A stretch of DNA of 11,311 nt from Oscillospiraceae bacterium (GTDB lineage: Bacteria > Bacillota > Clostridia > Oscillospirales > Ruminococcaceae): contig JAHHUD010000053.1 in the NCBI GenBank assembly GCA_020024185.1, forward strand, positions 1-11,311, in the 5' to 3' direction. Position numbers and translations under genes: made by a program. The notes beneath the pieces were generated by a model. That model searched no databases, had not been told where the DNA came from, and saw only the letters and a program-made list of their open reading frames with translations. Below are positions 1 through 6,338 of this stretch, piece after piece. Numbering within the stretch: the stretch's first letter is position 1; each line of letters opens with the position of its first letter.

Positions 1-55
1 GAACGCTAGCCTGTCACGCTAGAGGTCGTGGGTTCGAGCCCCATTCGGGTCGCCA
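1..55 (+). tRNA. tRNA-Asp (anticodon GTC), 5' end cut off by the window
   Basis: The window opens inside this tRNA. Visible parts are the anticodon arm with loop CTGTCAC (anticodon GTC, reading GAC/GAT), the T arm GTGGG-TTCGAGC-CCCAT (28-44), the 3' acceptor strand (45-51), discriminator G52 and an encoded CCA (53-55). The acceptor 5' strand and most of the D arm lie before position 1. A terminator hairpin follows 11 bases later. Confidence 0.93.
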
Positions 56-65
56 TATTTACAAA

Positions 66-95
66 GAGCAACTAGCCGAAAGGTAGTTGCTTTTT
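66..95 (+). terminator. Rho-independent terminator after tRNA-Asp
   Basis: A 7-bp stem GCAACTA (68-74) / TAGTTGC (84-90) with an inner CC/GG pairing around GAAA is followed directly by TTTTT (91-95). It sits between tRNA-Asp and tRNA-Thr, so the two tRNAs may not simply share one full-length transcript. Confidence 0.75.
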
Positions 96-121
96 CTGTA
101 AATAAGTTGCAAAATAAAGTT

Positions 122-197
122 GCTGTTATAGCTCAGTAGGCAGAGCACTTCCTTGGTAAGGAAGAGGTCGGCAGTTCGAATCTGCTTAACAGCTCCA
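122..197 (+). tRNA. tRNA-Thr (anticodon GGT)
   Basis: This is a complete cloverleaf: acceptor GCTGTTA (122-128) pairs with TAACAGC (187-193), followed by discriminator T194 and encoded CCA (195-197). The anticodon stem CTTCC/GGAAG closes loop TTGGTAA, giving anticodon GGT (reads ACC/ACT). The T arm is GGCAG-TTCGAAT-CTGCT (170-186). Loop bases T36 and A37 fit the t6A substrate rule, so this tRNA is a likely target of the pathway served by tsaB and tsaE, both encoded in this window. No clear promoter is visible in the 26 bases after the preceding terminator. Confidence 0.97.
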
Positions 198-198
198 C

Positions 199-248
199 TA
201 AAAAGTCTTGAAAAAACCAGTAATTTAGCGGTTTTTCAAGGCTTTTTA
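199..248 (+). terminator. Rho-independent terminator after tRNA-Thr
   Basis: A long stem CTTGAAAAAACC (207-218) / GGTTTTTCAAG (230-240), with one bulged A, is extended by flanking AAAAG/CTTTTT and ends in a T run (243-247). It closes the plus-strand tRNA unit. Confidence 0.8.
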
Positions 249-264
249 TTTATATGTACTATAT

Positions 265-300
265 AACAAAAGCCACTGATAATAGTCTAATCAGTGGCTT
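265..300 (-). terminator. Terminator of the pcp operon
   Basis: A perfect 11-bp stem AAGCCACTGAT (270-280) / ATCAGTGGCTT (290-300) has a 9-nt loop. Read on the minus strand it is followed by a short T run (complement of 267-271). It lies 23 bases beyond the pcp stop codon and ends the four-gene minus-strand operon. Confidence 0.8.
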
Positions 301-323
301 AAAATATATAATTTTGTTATAAA

Positions 324-968
324 TTAGTGTGTAGTACCTAAAGCGATGCTTTTGTCTTCGTCATTAAGAGCGATAGCTTCAATAGCATATTCAAGACCTT
401 TTGCGATGCAATCTTCACTCCAACCTGGAGTGCCGTTTGCTTTATCAACTGTTTGGCTGATTGTGTATGGAACATGAATAAAACCACCTTTTATATCAAG
501 GTTATTTTTACTAATGTAGTAGAGAAGACTGTACATAACATCATTACATACATAAGTTCCGGCAGTGAAAGAAAGGTGAGATTGAATACCGTGCTTTCTT
601 ACATTTTCTACCATAGCTTTTATTGGCAAAGTTGCAAAGTATGCAGTTTCACCATCTTCCTTGATTTTAACATCAAGTGGTTGATTTCCGTCATTATCAG
701 GTATTCTGGCATCAATATAGTTAATGCCAACTTTTTCAATAGAAATACAGCTTCTGCCACCAGCTTGACCAATACATACAACGCAATTTGGTTTATGTTC
801 TTCAATAGCTTTTTCAACTGCCATAGCACCTTTGCCAAATACAGTTGGAATTTCCAACTTAATAATTTTTGCACCGGCAATATTATCTGGCAAAAGTTTT
901 ACAGCTTCAAAAGCAGGGTTAAGACTTTCACCACCAAAAGGGTCAAAACCTGTAACTAAAATTTTCAT
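324..968 (-). CDS. pcp: Pyrrolidone-carboxylate peptidase (pyroglutamyl peptidase I)
   Basis: This cytoplasmic cysteine peptidase (MEROPS C15) removes an N-terminal pyroglutamate (5-oxoproline) from peptides. The 214 residues match the usual family length. The N-terminus has the MKILVTGFDPFGGESLNP signature. The three expected catalytic residues are visible: Glu78 in IEKVGIN, Cys141 in GTYVCNDVMY and His165 in FIHVPY. A Shine-Dalgarno sequence (AGGGAG on the minus strand, about 976-981) precedes the ATG. It is the last gene of the operon, 25 bases after the M29-type peptidase gene, and a terminator follows. The association of pcp with DUF969 and DUF979 membrane genes recurs in other Firmicutes such as Streptococcus. 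It suggests peptides or pyroglutamate are imported and processed together. No 5-oxoprolinase gene is in the window, so the fate of the released pyroglutamate is not shown. Confidence 0.97.
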   Translation of the reverse strand: MKILVTGFDPFGGESLNPAFEAVKLLPDNIAGAKIIKLEIPTVFGKGAMAVEKAIEEHKPNCVVCIGQAGGRSCISIEKVGINYIDARIPDNDGNQPLDVKIKEDGETAYFATLPIKAMVENVRKHGIQSHLSFTAGTYVCNDVMYSLLYYISKNNLDIKGGFIHVPYTISQTVDKANGTPGWSEDCIAKGLEYAIEAIALNDEDKSIALGTTH

Positions 969-993
969 AAATAAACTCCCTATAAATATACGA

Positions 994-1965
994 CTAAAAA
1001 ATTATCTGACCTTTTTCCATTATTTTAATGTCATCAGCATATATGTCTGGATAGAAACTTGTTAAATCAAAGTGGCCGCTGGCCTCCAAATTTCCACCAA
1101 GAGCAATGTTTCTGCCAAATCCAAGATGAAATGTACCAAAAGCAGATTCATCTTCAATATAGCAGTTTCCAAGGCATTTTGCAATGGAATTTAATCCAAT
1201 ACCAAGCTCACTTGCTATATATAAATTTTTGTCATTATATTCTTTTATAAAATTGGATAGCACTATACCATCAAAAGAATTTTGAATATTTACAATTCTT
1301 CCGTTTTTTAACTCTATTCGGACTGGTTTTTTATTTTTCCCAATATAACCAAAAGAGCCATCAACAATTAATGTGCCGTTTGTTTTATCTTCTTGTATTG
1401 GAATAAATACTTCAATACTTGCAGATGAATATCCGTTTGAATCGTCAACATTACCGTTAAAAAAGTTTGCTTTTCTATTTTTCTTTCCAATTGTCAAATC
1501 AGAACCAATTTCAGTTGTTATTCTTACAGTGTCAGCTTTATTAAGCTTATCTATCAAATGCTCTGCCCACATTTTACTTGTTTTACAATCCATAAGAAAA
1601 AAATCATACTCAAGCATACTTCTTTTGTCATTGGTATAAAGAGGAAGAGATAAAAACTTTTTGCCGTTCTTAATAGCTTTTTTTGTTGCACAAGTTGTAA
1701 CGAGAGAATAACTTGTTGCCGCAATTATAATATCATAATCAAGAAAAGCATCTTCGTTGTTATCAAAATATATACCAACTAATTTTCCGGTTTCTTTTGT
1801 AACAAAAATATCTGCATGTCCATGAGATTCTTTCGCAACATGCTGTAACAGCTCGGCTTCTTTTATATGATAAGAATCTGTTACGATAAGCAGTCTTTGA
1901 CCACTATTAAGGCTAACCCATTCGTTAATTATAATTTTTGCACCACGTATAGCCTTGCTATTCAT
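994..1965 (-). CDS. M29-type metallo-aminopeptidase (aminopeptidase T/AmpS-like)
   Basis: This is a 323-residue protein of the COG2309 (AmpS/aminopeptidase T) family, cytoplasmic enzymes that release N-terminal residues from peptides using two metal ions. The C-terminal half carries the family pattern: GSDLTIG (154-160), GTLIVDGS (197-204), ELGIGLNS (253-260), GTFHLGFG (277-284) and SGHFDL (296-301). Candidate metal ligands by comparison with the family are Glu185, Glu253, His280, His298 and Asp300, so the site looks intact. It is shorter than the classical members (about 400 residues), and the His280-His298 interval is short. A weak GGTGAT ribosome site precedes the ATG, 13 bases after the DUF979 gene. 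In this operon it may continue degrading peptides once Pcp has removed the blocked first residue. The same fold also includes ring-cleaving dioxygenases (NicX-like), so peptidase activity is likely but not proven. Confidence 0.82.
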   Translation of the reverse strand: MNSKAIRGAKIIINEWVSLNSGQRLLIVTDSYHIKEAELLQHVAKESHGHADIFVTKETGKLVGIYFDNNEDAFLDYDIIIAATSYSLVTTCATKKAIKNGKKFLSLPLYTNDKRSMLEYDFFLMDCKTSKMWAEHLIDKLNKADTVRITTEIGSDLTIGKKNRKANFFNGNVDDSNGYSSASIEVFIPIQEDKTNGTLIVDGSFGYIGKNKKPVRIELKNGRIVNIQNSFDGIVLSNFIKEYNDKNLYIASELGIGLNSIAKCLGNCYIEDESAFGTFHLGFGRNIALGGNLEASGHFDLTSFYPDIYADDIKIMEKGQIIF

Positions 1966-1978
1966 AAATTATCACCTA

Positions 1979-2920
1979 TTATTTAAACATGATCATATAC
2001 ATTATTTGAAATACAATCATAAATATAGCAGGTAAAATTTGACTTTTTATAACACCCATTTTATCTTTAATGTCAAGTATAGCAACAGGAACAATATTAA
2101 AGTTTGCAGCCATTGGTGTTAAAAGTGTACCACAGTAACCACATGTTAATGCAACCATACCGATAACAACAGGATTTGCCCCATAAGCTAAAACAAATGG
2201 TGCACCAATACCAACTGTCATAACAGTGATAGCAGCAAATGCGTTACCCATAATCATAGTAAATACAACCATACCTAAAGCATAAACAATAATACCTATA
2301 TTTACATTTCCTTCAGGGATAAATTGACCTACAATTTGTGCAATAACATCACCAACTCCTGCCATTGTGAATACAGAGCCAAGCACTGCCAAAAGTGGAG
2401 GAAGCATACTTGTTGGACCAACAATAGATAAAAATCTTGCTGCGTCGTCAAAGAATACTTTTGGTTTATTATCTTTTGAGAATATAGCTAAGAAAATCAT
2501 TGCTGTTATAACACCAAAGCCTGTCCCAACAAGTGCACTCCAACCAATGAGAGCAAATACAAGAGAGAAAATACCAATTGATAATGCAGGTATAAATATT
2601 TTTATACCGATTTTATCAAATTTAGATTGTGTTTCTTCTTTAGTTGGACCAACACCACTGCCGGATTTTACTCTTTTTAAAATTGCAGATGCACACATAA
2701 TCAAAACAAGTACACCGTTTACTGTGTTAGGAATCCAACGGCCAAAACCAATAACAATACCAATACTACCCCAGAAAATAGCAGTGCCATATGGTGAAGG
2801 GTTTTCTTTGTCAGTTAAATTTTTAATTGCTGTATATAAACAAATTATCCCTATAACCATATATACAACTTCAAGAAGTTTTGTCATAAGAGGGATATCA
2901 GAATTTAAGAAAAAAGCCAT
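1979..2920 (-). CDS. DUF979 family membrane protein, probable transporter subunit
   Basis: This is a 313-residue, very hydrophobic protein with roughly nine or ten membrane segments, recognised as DUF979. Family-like stretches are the N-terminal membrane segment with GTAIFWGSIGIVIGFG (45-60), GPTSMLPPLLAVLGSVFTMA (168-187), GNAFAAITVMTVGIG (225-239) and CGYCGTLLTPMAANF (260-274). The glycine/proline-rich re-entrant-looking motifs resemble those of ion-transporter superfamily permeases. A good AGGAGA site precedes the start, 11 bases after the DUF969 gene, so the two membrane proteins are translated in tandem and probably act as a pair. Its place with pcp points to pyroglutamate, pyroglutamyl peptides or similar as substrate. 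That is inferred from context, as the family has no firmly established function known to me. Confidence 0.88.
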   Translation of the reverse strand: MAFFLNSDIPLMTKLLEVVYMVIGIICLYTAIKNLTDKENPSPYGTAIFWGSIGIVIGFGRWIPNTVNGVLVLIMCASAILKRVKSGSGVGPTKEETQSKFDKIGIKIFIPALSIGIFSLVFALIGWSALVGTGFGVITAMIFLAIFSKDNKPKVFFDDAARFLSIVGPTSMLPPLLAVLGSVFTMAGVGDVIAQIVGQFIPEGNVNIGIIVYALGMVVFTMIMGNAFAAITVMTVGIGAPFVLAYGANPVVIGMVALTCGYCGTLLTPMAANFNIVPVAILDIKDKMGVIKSQILPAIFMIVFQIMYMIMFK

Positions 2921-2931
2921 TTGTTATCTCC

Positions 2932-3621
2932 TTAATCTTCATTAGTTTTATTGCTATAATATTTTTTGCAGAGCATTTTATCTTTGATGTAATAGTAAAT
3001 TACACCGATAGCAACACCTGCAATAGCAACTGGAATTTCAACTGCTGCAAGTTGAATAAGTTCAACTTTATAACCAAGGTTTTCTAAAGTAGATTGAACT
3101 AACAATGCACCACTACCACCAACAAACAAAACCTGACAGAAGAACCAAGAGATATTTTCTATACCCGCTGCCATTGATTTGATTTGTTCAAGGTGTTTTT
3201 CGTTTACTTTGCCTTGTTTGCTTTCAACAGCTCCTGTTGCCATAGGGACCAAAACTGGTCTAATAAAACCAGGAACGCCACCAATACCAACGTTGAAAGC
3301 ACCAAAAGCACCACGAATAATACCGTATGCACCTATTATAATACCGGATGTTGCACCTTTTATTTTGCTGATTAATGAGGAAGAAGCTTCTCTCAAACCA
3401 TTTCTTTCCATTGTACCAGTAACCAGCATAACTAAAATAAAGATTGTCATACTTCTATTTGCAACAAAGCTTTGTCCAAATGATTCGAGCAAAGTCATAA
3501 TGTCAATACCACCAACAAAAGCTGTTGCAAAAGCGGCAAGAACAATAATTAAAATGGAATCTAATTTAAATGCAAACCCAAGCACGACAATAAGAATTCC
3601 AATAAGTTTAATGTATTCCAT
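2932..3621 (-). CDS. DUF969 family membrane protein, probable transporter subunit
   Basis: This is a 229-residue integral membrane protein matching DUF969. It starts directly with a hydrophobic segment (MEYIKLIGILIVVLGFAF), has about six membrane spans, and shows family-like motifs: ERNGLRE (72-78), GIGGVPGFIRPVLVPMA (112-128) and ENISWFFCQVLFVG (155-168). The C-terminus is short and lysine-rich and is probably cytoplasmic. It is the first gene of the operon, behind a strong AAAGGAG ribosome site (about 3629-3635) and a consensus promoter. DUF969 and DUF979 genes usually occur together, and here they are 11 bases apart. A paired permease for pyroglutamate or peptides carrying it is the likeliest role, inferred from the pcp and M29 genes downstream. 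No soluble binding protein or ATPase is present, so an ABC system is unlikely. Confidence 0.88.
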   Translation of the reverse strand: MEYIKLIGILIVVLGFAFKLDSILIIVLAAFATAFVGGIDIMTLLESFGQSFVANRSMTIFILVMLVTGTMERNGLREASSSLISKIKGATSGIIIGAYGIIRGAFGAFNVGIGGVPGFIRPVLVPMATGAVESKQGKVNEKHLEQIKSMAAGIENISWFFCQVLFVGGSGALLVQSTLENLGYKVELIQLAAVEIPVAIAGVAIGVIYYYIKDKMLCKKYYSNKTNED

Positions 3622-3657
3622 ATAATAACTCCTTTTTTTAATATTGGCAGATGTATA

Positions 3658-3686
3658 ATTATATAATTGCGGTATTTACTTGTCAA
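3658..3686 (-). promoter_or_regulatory. Perfect consensus SigA promoter for the DUF969-DUF979-M29-pcp operon
   Basis: On the minus strand, TTGACA (3681-3686) and TATAAT (3658-3663) are separated by exactly 17 bases. Transcription should start near 3651, giving a leader of about 30 nt that contains the AAAGGAG site. The match to consensus suggests strong basal expression. No clear operator is seen. Confidence 0.88.
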
Positions 3687-3924
3687 TAATAAGAATTTTA
3701 GTTTAGTTTTCAAAAATAAATAGCCTCAAAATTATATATATATGATTATATATTTTGATTATATTTATTCATTTCAGTTATATAATTATCTATAACAGAT
3801 AAATAAATTAACATAAATAAATTAAGAGAGTATTCTGAAATGTTGAAAATATAAACATATTGTTATTGATTGTTATAATATGCCAAATTGTAGAAAAAAA
3901 GTTTAAAATAATTTTAAAAAAGTA
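3687..3924. other. AT-rich intergenic stretch with no gene seen
   Basis: These roughly 240 bases between the pcp-operon promoter and the tRNA-Leu promoter are almost entirely A and T with many short ATATAT runs. I find no ORF with a ribosome site, no stable GC-containing hairpin and no repeat array. It may be only upstream promoter DNA for the two divergent units. Confidence 0.6.
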
Positions 3925-3953
3925 TTGCATTTTATGAAAACATATTGTATAAT
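3925..3953 (+). promoter_or_regulatory. Promoter of tRNA-Leu
   Basis: TTGCAT (3925-3930) and TATAAT (3948-3953) are spaced by 17 bases. The predicted start near 3960 leaves a short leader before the tRNA at 3969. Confidence 0.8.
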
Positions 3954-3968
3954 ATAAAAGCTGTTTAA

Positions 3969-4055
3969 GCCGGTGTGATGGAATTGGCAGACGTGCTGGA
4001 CTCAAAATCCTGTGGTAGTGATACCGTGTCGGTTCGACCCCGACCACCGGCACCA
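3969..4055 (+). tRNA. tRNA-Leu (anticodon CAA)
   Basis: This 87-nt class II tRNA has acceptor GCCGGTG (3969-3975) pairing with CACCGGC (4045-4051), discriminator A4052 and encoded CCA (4053-4055). The anticodon loop CTCAAAA gives CAA, reading TTG leucine codons. A long variable arm (TGGTAGTGATACCG region) and T loop TTCGACC are present. It is a stand-alone unit with its own promoter and terminator. Confidence 0.97.
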
Positions 4056-4056
4056 A

Positions 4057-4084
4057 AGAGATGACATTTATGTCATCTCTTTTT
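4057..4084 (+). terminator. Terminator of tRNA-Leu
   Basis: A perfect 10-bp stem AGAGATGACA (4057-4066) / TGTCATCTCT (4071-4080) with a 4-nt loop is followed by TTTT and a further T-rich stretch. It starts directly after the tRNA CCA. Confidence 0.9.
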
Positions 4085-4222
4085 ATTTTGTAAAAACTTT
4101 AAATTACAATATCTAACGATGAAGTTTATCTAGCATATATGTATGACAGCTTTGATTTAGATTATAGAAATAACAATATATACTATTATATTGTTTTTCT
4201 TTTTTTTTATTTATTTTTATTG

Positions 4223-4245
4223 TATAATAATATTTTACATGTAAA
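4223..4245 (+). promoter_or_regulatory. Probable promoter -10 and adjacent 12-bp palindrome upstream of the MATE gene
   Basis: TATAAT lies at 4223-4228 after a long T-rich tract with no good -35 hexamer at the right distance. The perfect palindrome TTTACATGTAAA (4234-4245) lies where transcription should start, a position typical of a repressor site. Function as an operator is inferred from position only. Confidence 0.45.
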
Positions 4246-4279
4246 TATCAAATATGAGGTTATGAGATAAGGAGATAAT

Positions 4280-5647
4280 ATGCTGAAAAAACATTTTCTA
4301 TTTGAAAAAGAATTTTTTATTTCTGTTATATCTATTGCTCTGCCTATTGCTATTCAAAATGTTATAAGCAGTGGTGTTACAGCAATGGATACAATTATGC
4401 TTGGACAGCTGGGAGATATTGCAGTTTCTGGAGCAAGTCTTGGTGGACAACCATTCTTTTTAATGATGATAGCTATTTTTGGAATTAGTGGTGGTGGTGC
4501 AGTTTTAATTTCTCAATATTGGGGAAAAGGTCAAGTTGACGTAATAAGAAGAGTTATGAGAATATCTTGTACATTCTCATTTATAGTTTCTGTTATTTTC
4601 ACTTTTGGTTCATTTTTATTTCCTAATCAGATAATGTCACTTTTTTCAAATGAACAAGAAGTTATAATTGCAGGGGCATCATATTTAAAAACATTATCTT
4701 TGGGATTTATACTATATACTCTTTCAGCCAGTTATCTTATGGCGCTTAGAGCAGTTGAGCAGGTTATTGTAACAACTACAATTTATGCAATATCATTCTT
4801 TGTTAATGTTGCAATAAACTATATGTTTATTTTTGGTAAATTTGGAGCACCGGCTCTTGGAGTTCAAGGGGCTGCTATAGGCACAGTTGCTGCAAGAATA
4901 TTTGAATTTGTAGCTGTTCTCATCTATATGTATTTTGTAGAAAAGAAAATAGGATATAAAATGCATAATATGTTTAAAATAGATAAAAAACTTTTACCAG
5001 ACTTTATGCATCATTCGTTGCCGGTTATGGGTAATGAATTTATATGGGGTATGGGTAGTGTAGTAACAGGTATGATTATGGGCAGAATTGGTTCTACATT
5101 TGTTGCTGCAAATAGTATAGTTGCAGTTTTTTATCAATTAATATCTGTTTTTACATTTGGTATTGCAAATGCGTCCGGAGTTATATGTGGTAAAACAATT
5201 GGACAAGGAAACTATGAAAGAGCACAAAAGACGGCAGTTACGCTTAATTTAGTAGCTATATGTTCTGGTTTTATTACAGCAATTATAACTTTTTTTATAA
5301 AAGGTGCGTTTATCGGTATGTATGAAATTACACCTGAAGCAAAACAAGTTGCATTTGATATGATGACTGTGCTTGTATTTATTCAGCCACTTATATCTAT
5401 TGATATTGTTAATATTATTGGTGTTCTTCGTGGTGGTGGAGATACAAAAGTTGCACTTATGCTTGATGGAGGTGGTATGTGGCTTATAAATATACCTTTA
5501 AGCATAGTATTGGCTTTTGTTATAAAAGCGCCGGCTGCTCTTATATACTTATCAATGAGATGTGATATGTTTGTAAAGATAATTATAGAGTTTTGGAGAA
5601 TACATTCAAAACGATGGATAAGAACTGTTACCAGAGAAGATTTATAG
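4280..5647 (+). CDS. MATE family multidrug/toxin efflux transporter
   Basis: This is a 455-residue inner-membrane protein of the MATE (NorM/DinF-like) family, which exports cationic drugs or metabolites in exchange for Na+ or H+. The length and about 12 membrane segments fit the family's two-repeat fold. Recognisable parts are the first-repeat signature LPIAIQNVISSGVTAMDTI (21-39) with MLGQLGD, SGGGAVLISQYWGKGQ (70-85), and the second repeat from about residue 240, with LPVMGNEFIWGMGSVV and VLRGGGDTKVA late in the protein. The start is supported by AAGGAGA (4269-4275) five bases upstream of the ATG. It is transcribed alone, in the same direction as the sigma gene behind it, which has its own promoter. 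No dedicated terminator is evident between them. The substrate cannot be told from sequence. Confidence 0.93.
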   Translation: MLKKHFLFEKEFFISVISIALPIAIQNVISSGVTAMDTIMLGQLGDIAVSGASLGGQPFFLMMIAIFGISGGGAVLISQYWGKGQVDVIRRVMRISCTFSFIVSVIFTFGSFLFPNQIMSLFSNEQEVIIAGASYLKTLSLGFILYTLSASYLMALRAVEQVIVTTTIYAISFFVNVAINYMFIFGKFGAPALGVQGAAIGTVAARIFEFVAVLIYMYFVEKKIGYKMHNMFKIDKKLLPDFMHHSLPVMGNEFIWGMGSVVTGMIMGRIGSTFVAANSIVAVFYQLISVFTFGIANASGVICGKTIGQGNYERAQKTAVTLNLVAICSGFITAIITFFIKGAFIGMYEITPEAKQVAFDMMTVLVFIQPLISIDIVNIIGVLRGGGDTKVALMLDGGGMWLINIPLSIVLAFVIKAPAALIYLSMRCDMFVKIIIEFWRIHSKRWIRTVTREDL

Positions 5648-5690
5648 TTAATAAAATAACATTTTACAATATACAATTTGACAGAAATGT

Positions 5691-5719
5691 TTGACAATGG
5701 TGAAAAATTTTTGTATAAT
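5691..5719 (+). promoter_or_regulatory. Perfect consensus SigA promoter of the sigma factor gene
   Basis: TTGACA (5691-5696) and TATAAT (5714-5719) are separated by 17 bases. A second TTGACA lies at 5678-5683, 13 bases upstream, with no matching -10. The predicted start near 5726 leaves a leader of about 50 nt before the GTG start. Confidence 0.87.
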
Positions 5720-5765
5720 AATGTATATCTAAAATGAATTTAGTATATAATGTAAAATATATTTT

Positions 5766-5770
5766 GAGGT
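5766..5770 (+). promoter_or_regulatory. Ribosome binding site that fixes a GTG start
   Basis: GAGGT at 5766-5770 lies 7 bases before GTG 5778. No in-frame ATG lies nearby with a better site, so the sigma factor starts with GTG, probably lowering its translation. Confidence 0.7.
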
Positions 5771-5777
5771 ATCATCA

Positions 5778-6314
5778 GTGCAGGATAATTTGGAGCAACA
5801 TGTAGCTTTGGCAAAGCAAGGTTCTCATAAAGATATTGAATATATATTTAAAGAGTTTAAATATTCCATATCTGCTTGTGCATATAACCTTTGTAGCCCA
5901 AATTTTGATTTTGAAGATGCCATACAAGAAGGTAATGTTGGATTGTTTAAAGCAATCTTGAGTTATTGTCCAGAAAAAAATGCAAGTTTCTCAACCTACG
6001 CTAAAAAATGTATTTTAAATAATATTATAACTGCATGTAGGACAAGTCAGAGCCAAAAACATCAGATACTTACAAATGCAAAAACAATAAGTGAAGAAGA
6101 TTTTTATAATAATCCAGAAAATGATTTTTTAATTAAAGAAGAAAATATTGAATTTATAAAAACTGCAAAGAGTAAGTTATCAAAGTTGGAATTTTTGGTA
6201 TTTAGTTTATATACCATGCAGTATTCATACAAAGAAATTGCAGATATGATAAAAAAAGATGAAAAGTCTGTAAATAATGCGATACAGCGCATTCATAAAA
6301 AACTTAGAAAATAA
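5778..6314 (+). CDS. Sigma-70 family RNA polymerase sigma factor, SigH-like
   Basis: This is a 178-residue alternative sigma factor with regions 2 and 4 only. Region 2 is seen as DFEDAIQEGNVGLFKAI (44-60) and ASFSTYAKKCILNNIITACRTSQ (69-91), followed by QKHQIL (93-98), a pattern typical of sporulation sigma H. Region 4 runs from about 134 to 178, with LSKLEFLVFSLY and the helix-turn-helix SYKEIADMIKKDEKSVNNAI. The linker between them is short, and the whole protein is about 40 residues shorter than Bacillus SigH. It starts with GTG behind its own consensus promoter. The classical SigH neighbours (rlmB, yacP, secE, nusG) are absent, and no anti-sigma gene is adjacent, so this may be a paralogue rather than the spo0H orthologue. 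Its regulon cannot be read from this window. Confidence 0.85.
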   Translation: MQDNLEQHVALAKQGSHKDIEYIFKEFKYSISACAYNLCSPNFDFEDAIQEGNVGLFKAILSYCPEKNASFSTYAKKCILNNIITACRTSQSQKHQILTNAKTISEEDFYNNPENDFLIKEENIEFIKTAKSKLSKLEFLVFSLYTMQYSYKEIADMIKKDEKSVNNAIQRIHKKLRK

Positions 6315-6331
6315 AGACACAGTGTCTTTAT
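6311..6331 (+). repeat. 21-nt perfect inverted repeat overlapping the sigma factor stop codon
   Basis: Two 10-base arms, ATAAAGACAC (6311-6320) and GTGTCTTTAT (6322-6331), flank a single A. It includes the TAA stop (6312-6314). As RNA it could form a hairpin, but no T run follows, so it is a poor intrinsic terminator. As DNA it has the symmetry of a dimeric regulator site upstream of the CxxC gene leader. Confidence 0.6.
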
Positions 6332-6338
6332 ATAAAAT

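Noticed and set aside
2367..2945. Plus-strand open frame of 192 codons
   Set aside because: It is fully antisense to the clear DUF979 gene, has no ribosome site and no recognisable motifs, and its length reflects low stop frequency opposite a hydrophobic protein gene.
3179..3625. Plus-strand open frame of 148 codons
   Set aside because: It is antisense to DUF969, with composition that mirrors the hydrophobic codons of the real gene and no start signal.
3687..4055. Possible integration site at tRNA-Leu
   Set aside because: There is no integrase, no duplicated tRNA 3' end and no compositional shift next to the tRNA.
3808..4056. Minus-strand open frame of 82 codons with a plausible-looking start
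   Set aside because: It runs antisense through the whole tRNA-Leu gene. Its N-terminal VVGVEPTRYHYHR-like peptide is the familiar artefact of reading a tRNA backwards, and it has no ribosome site.
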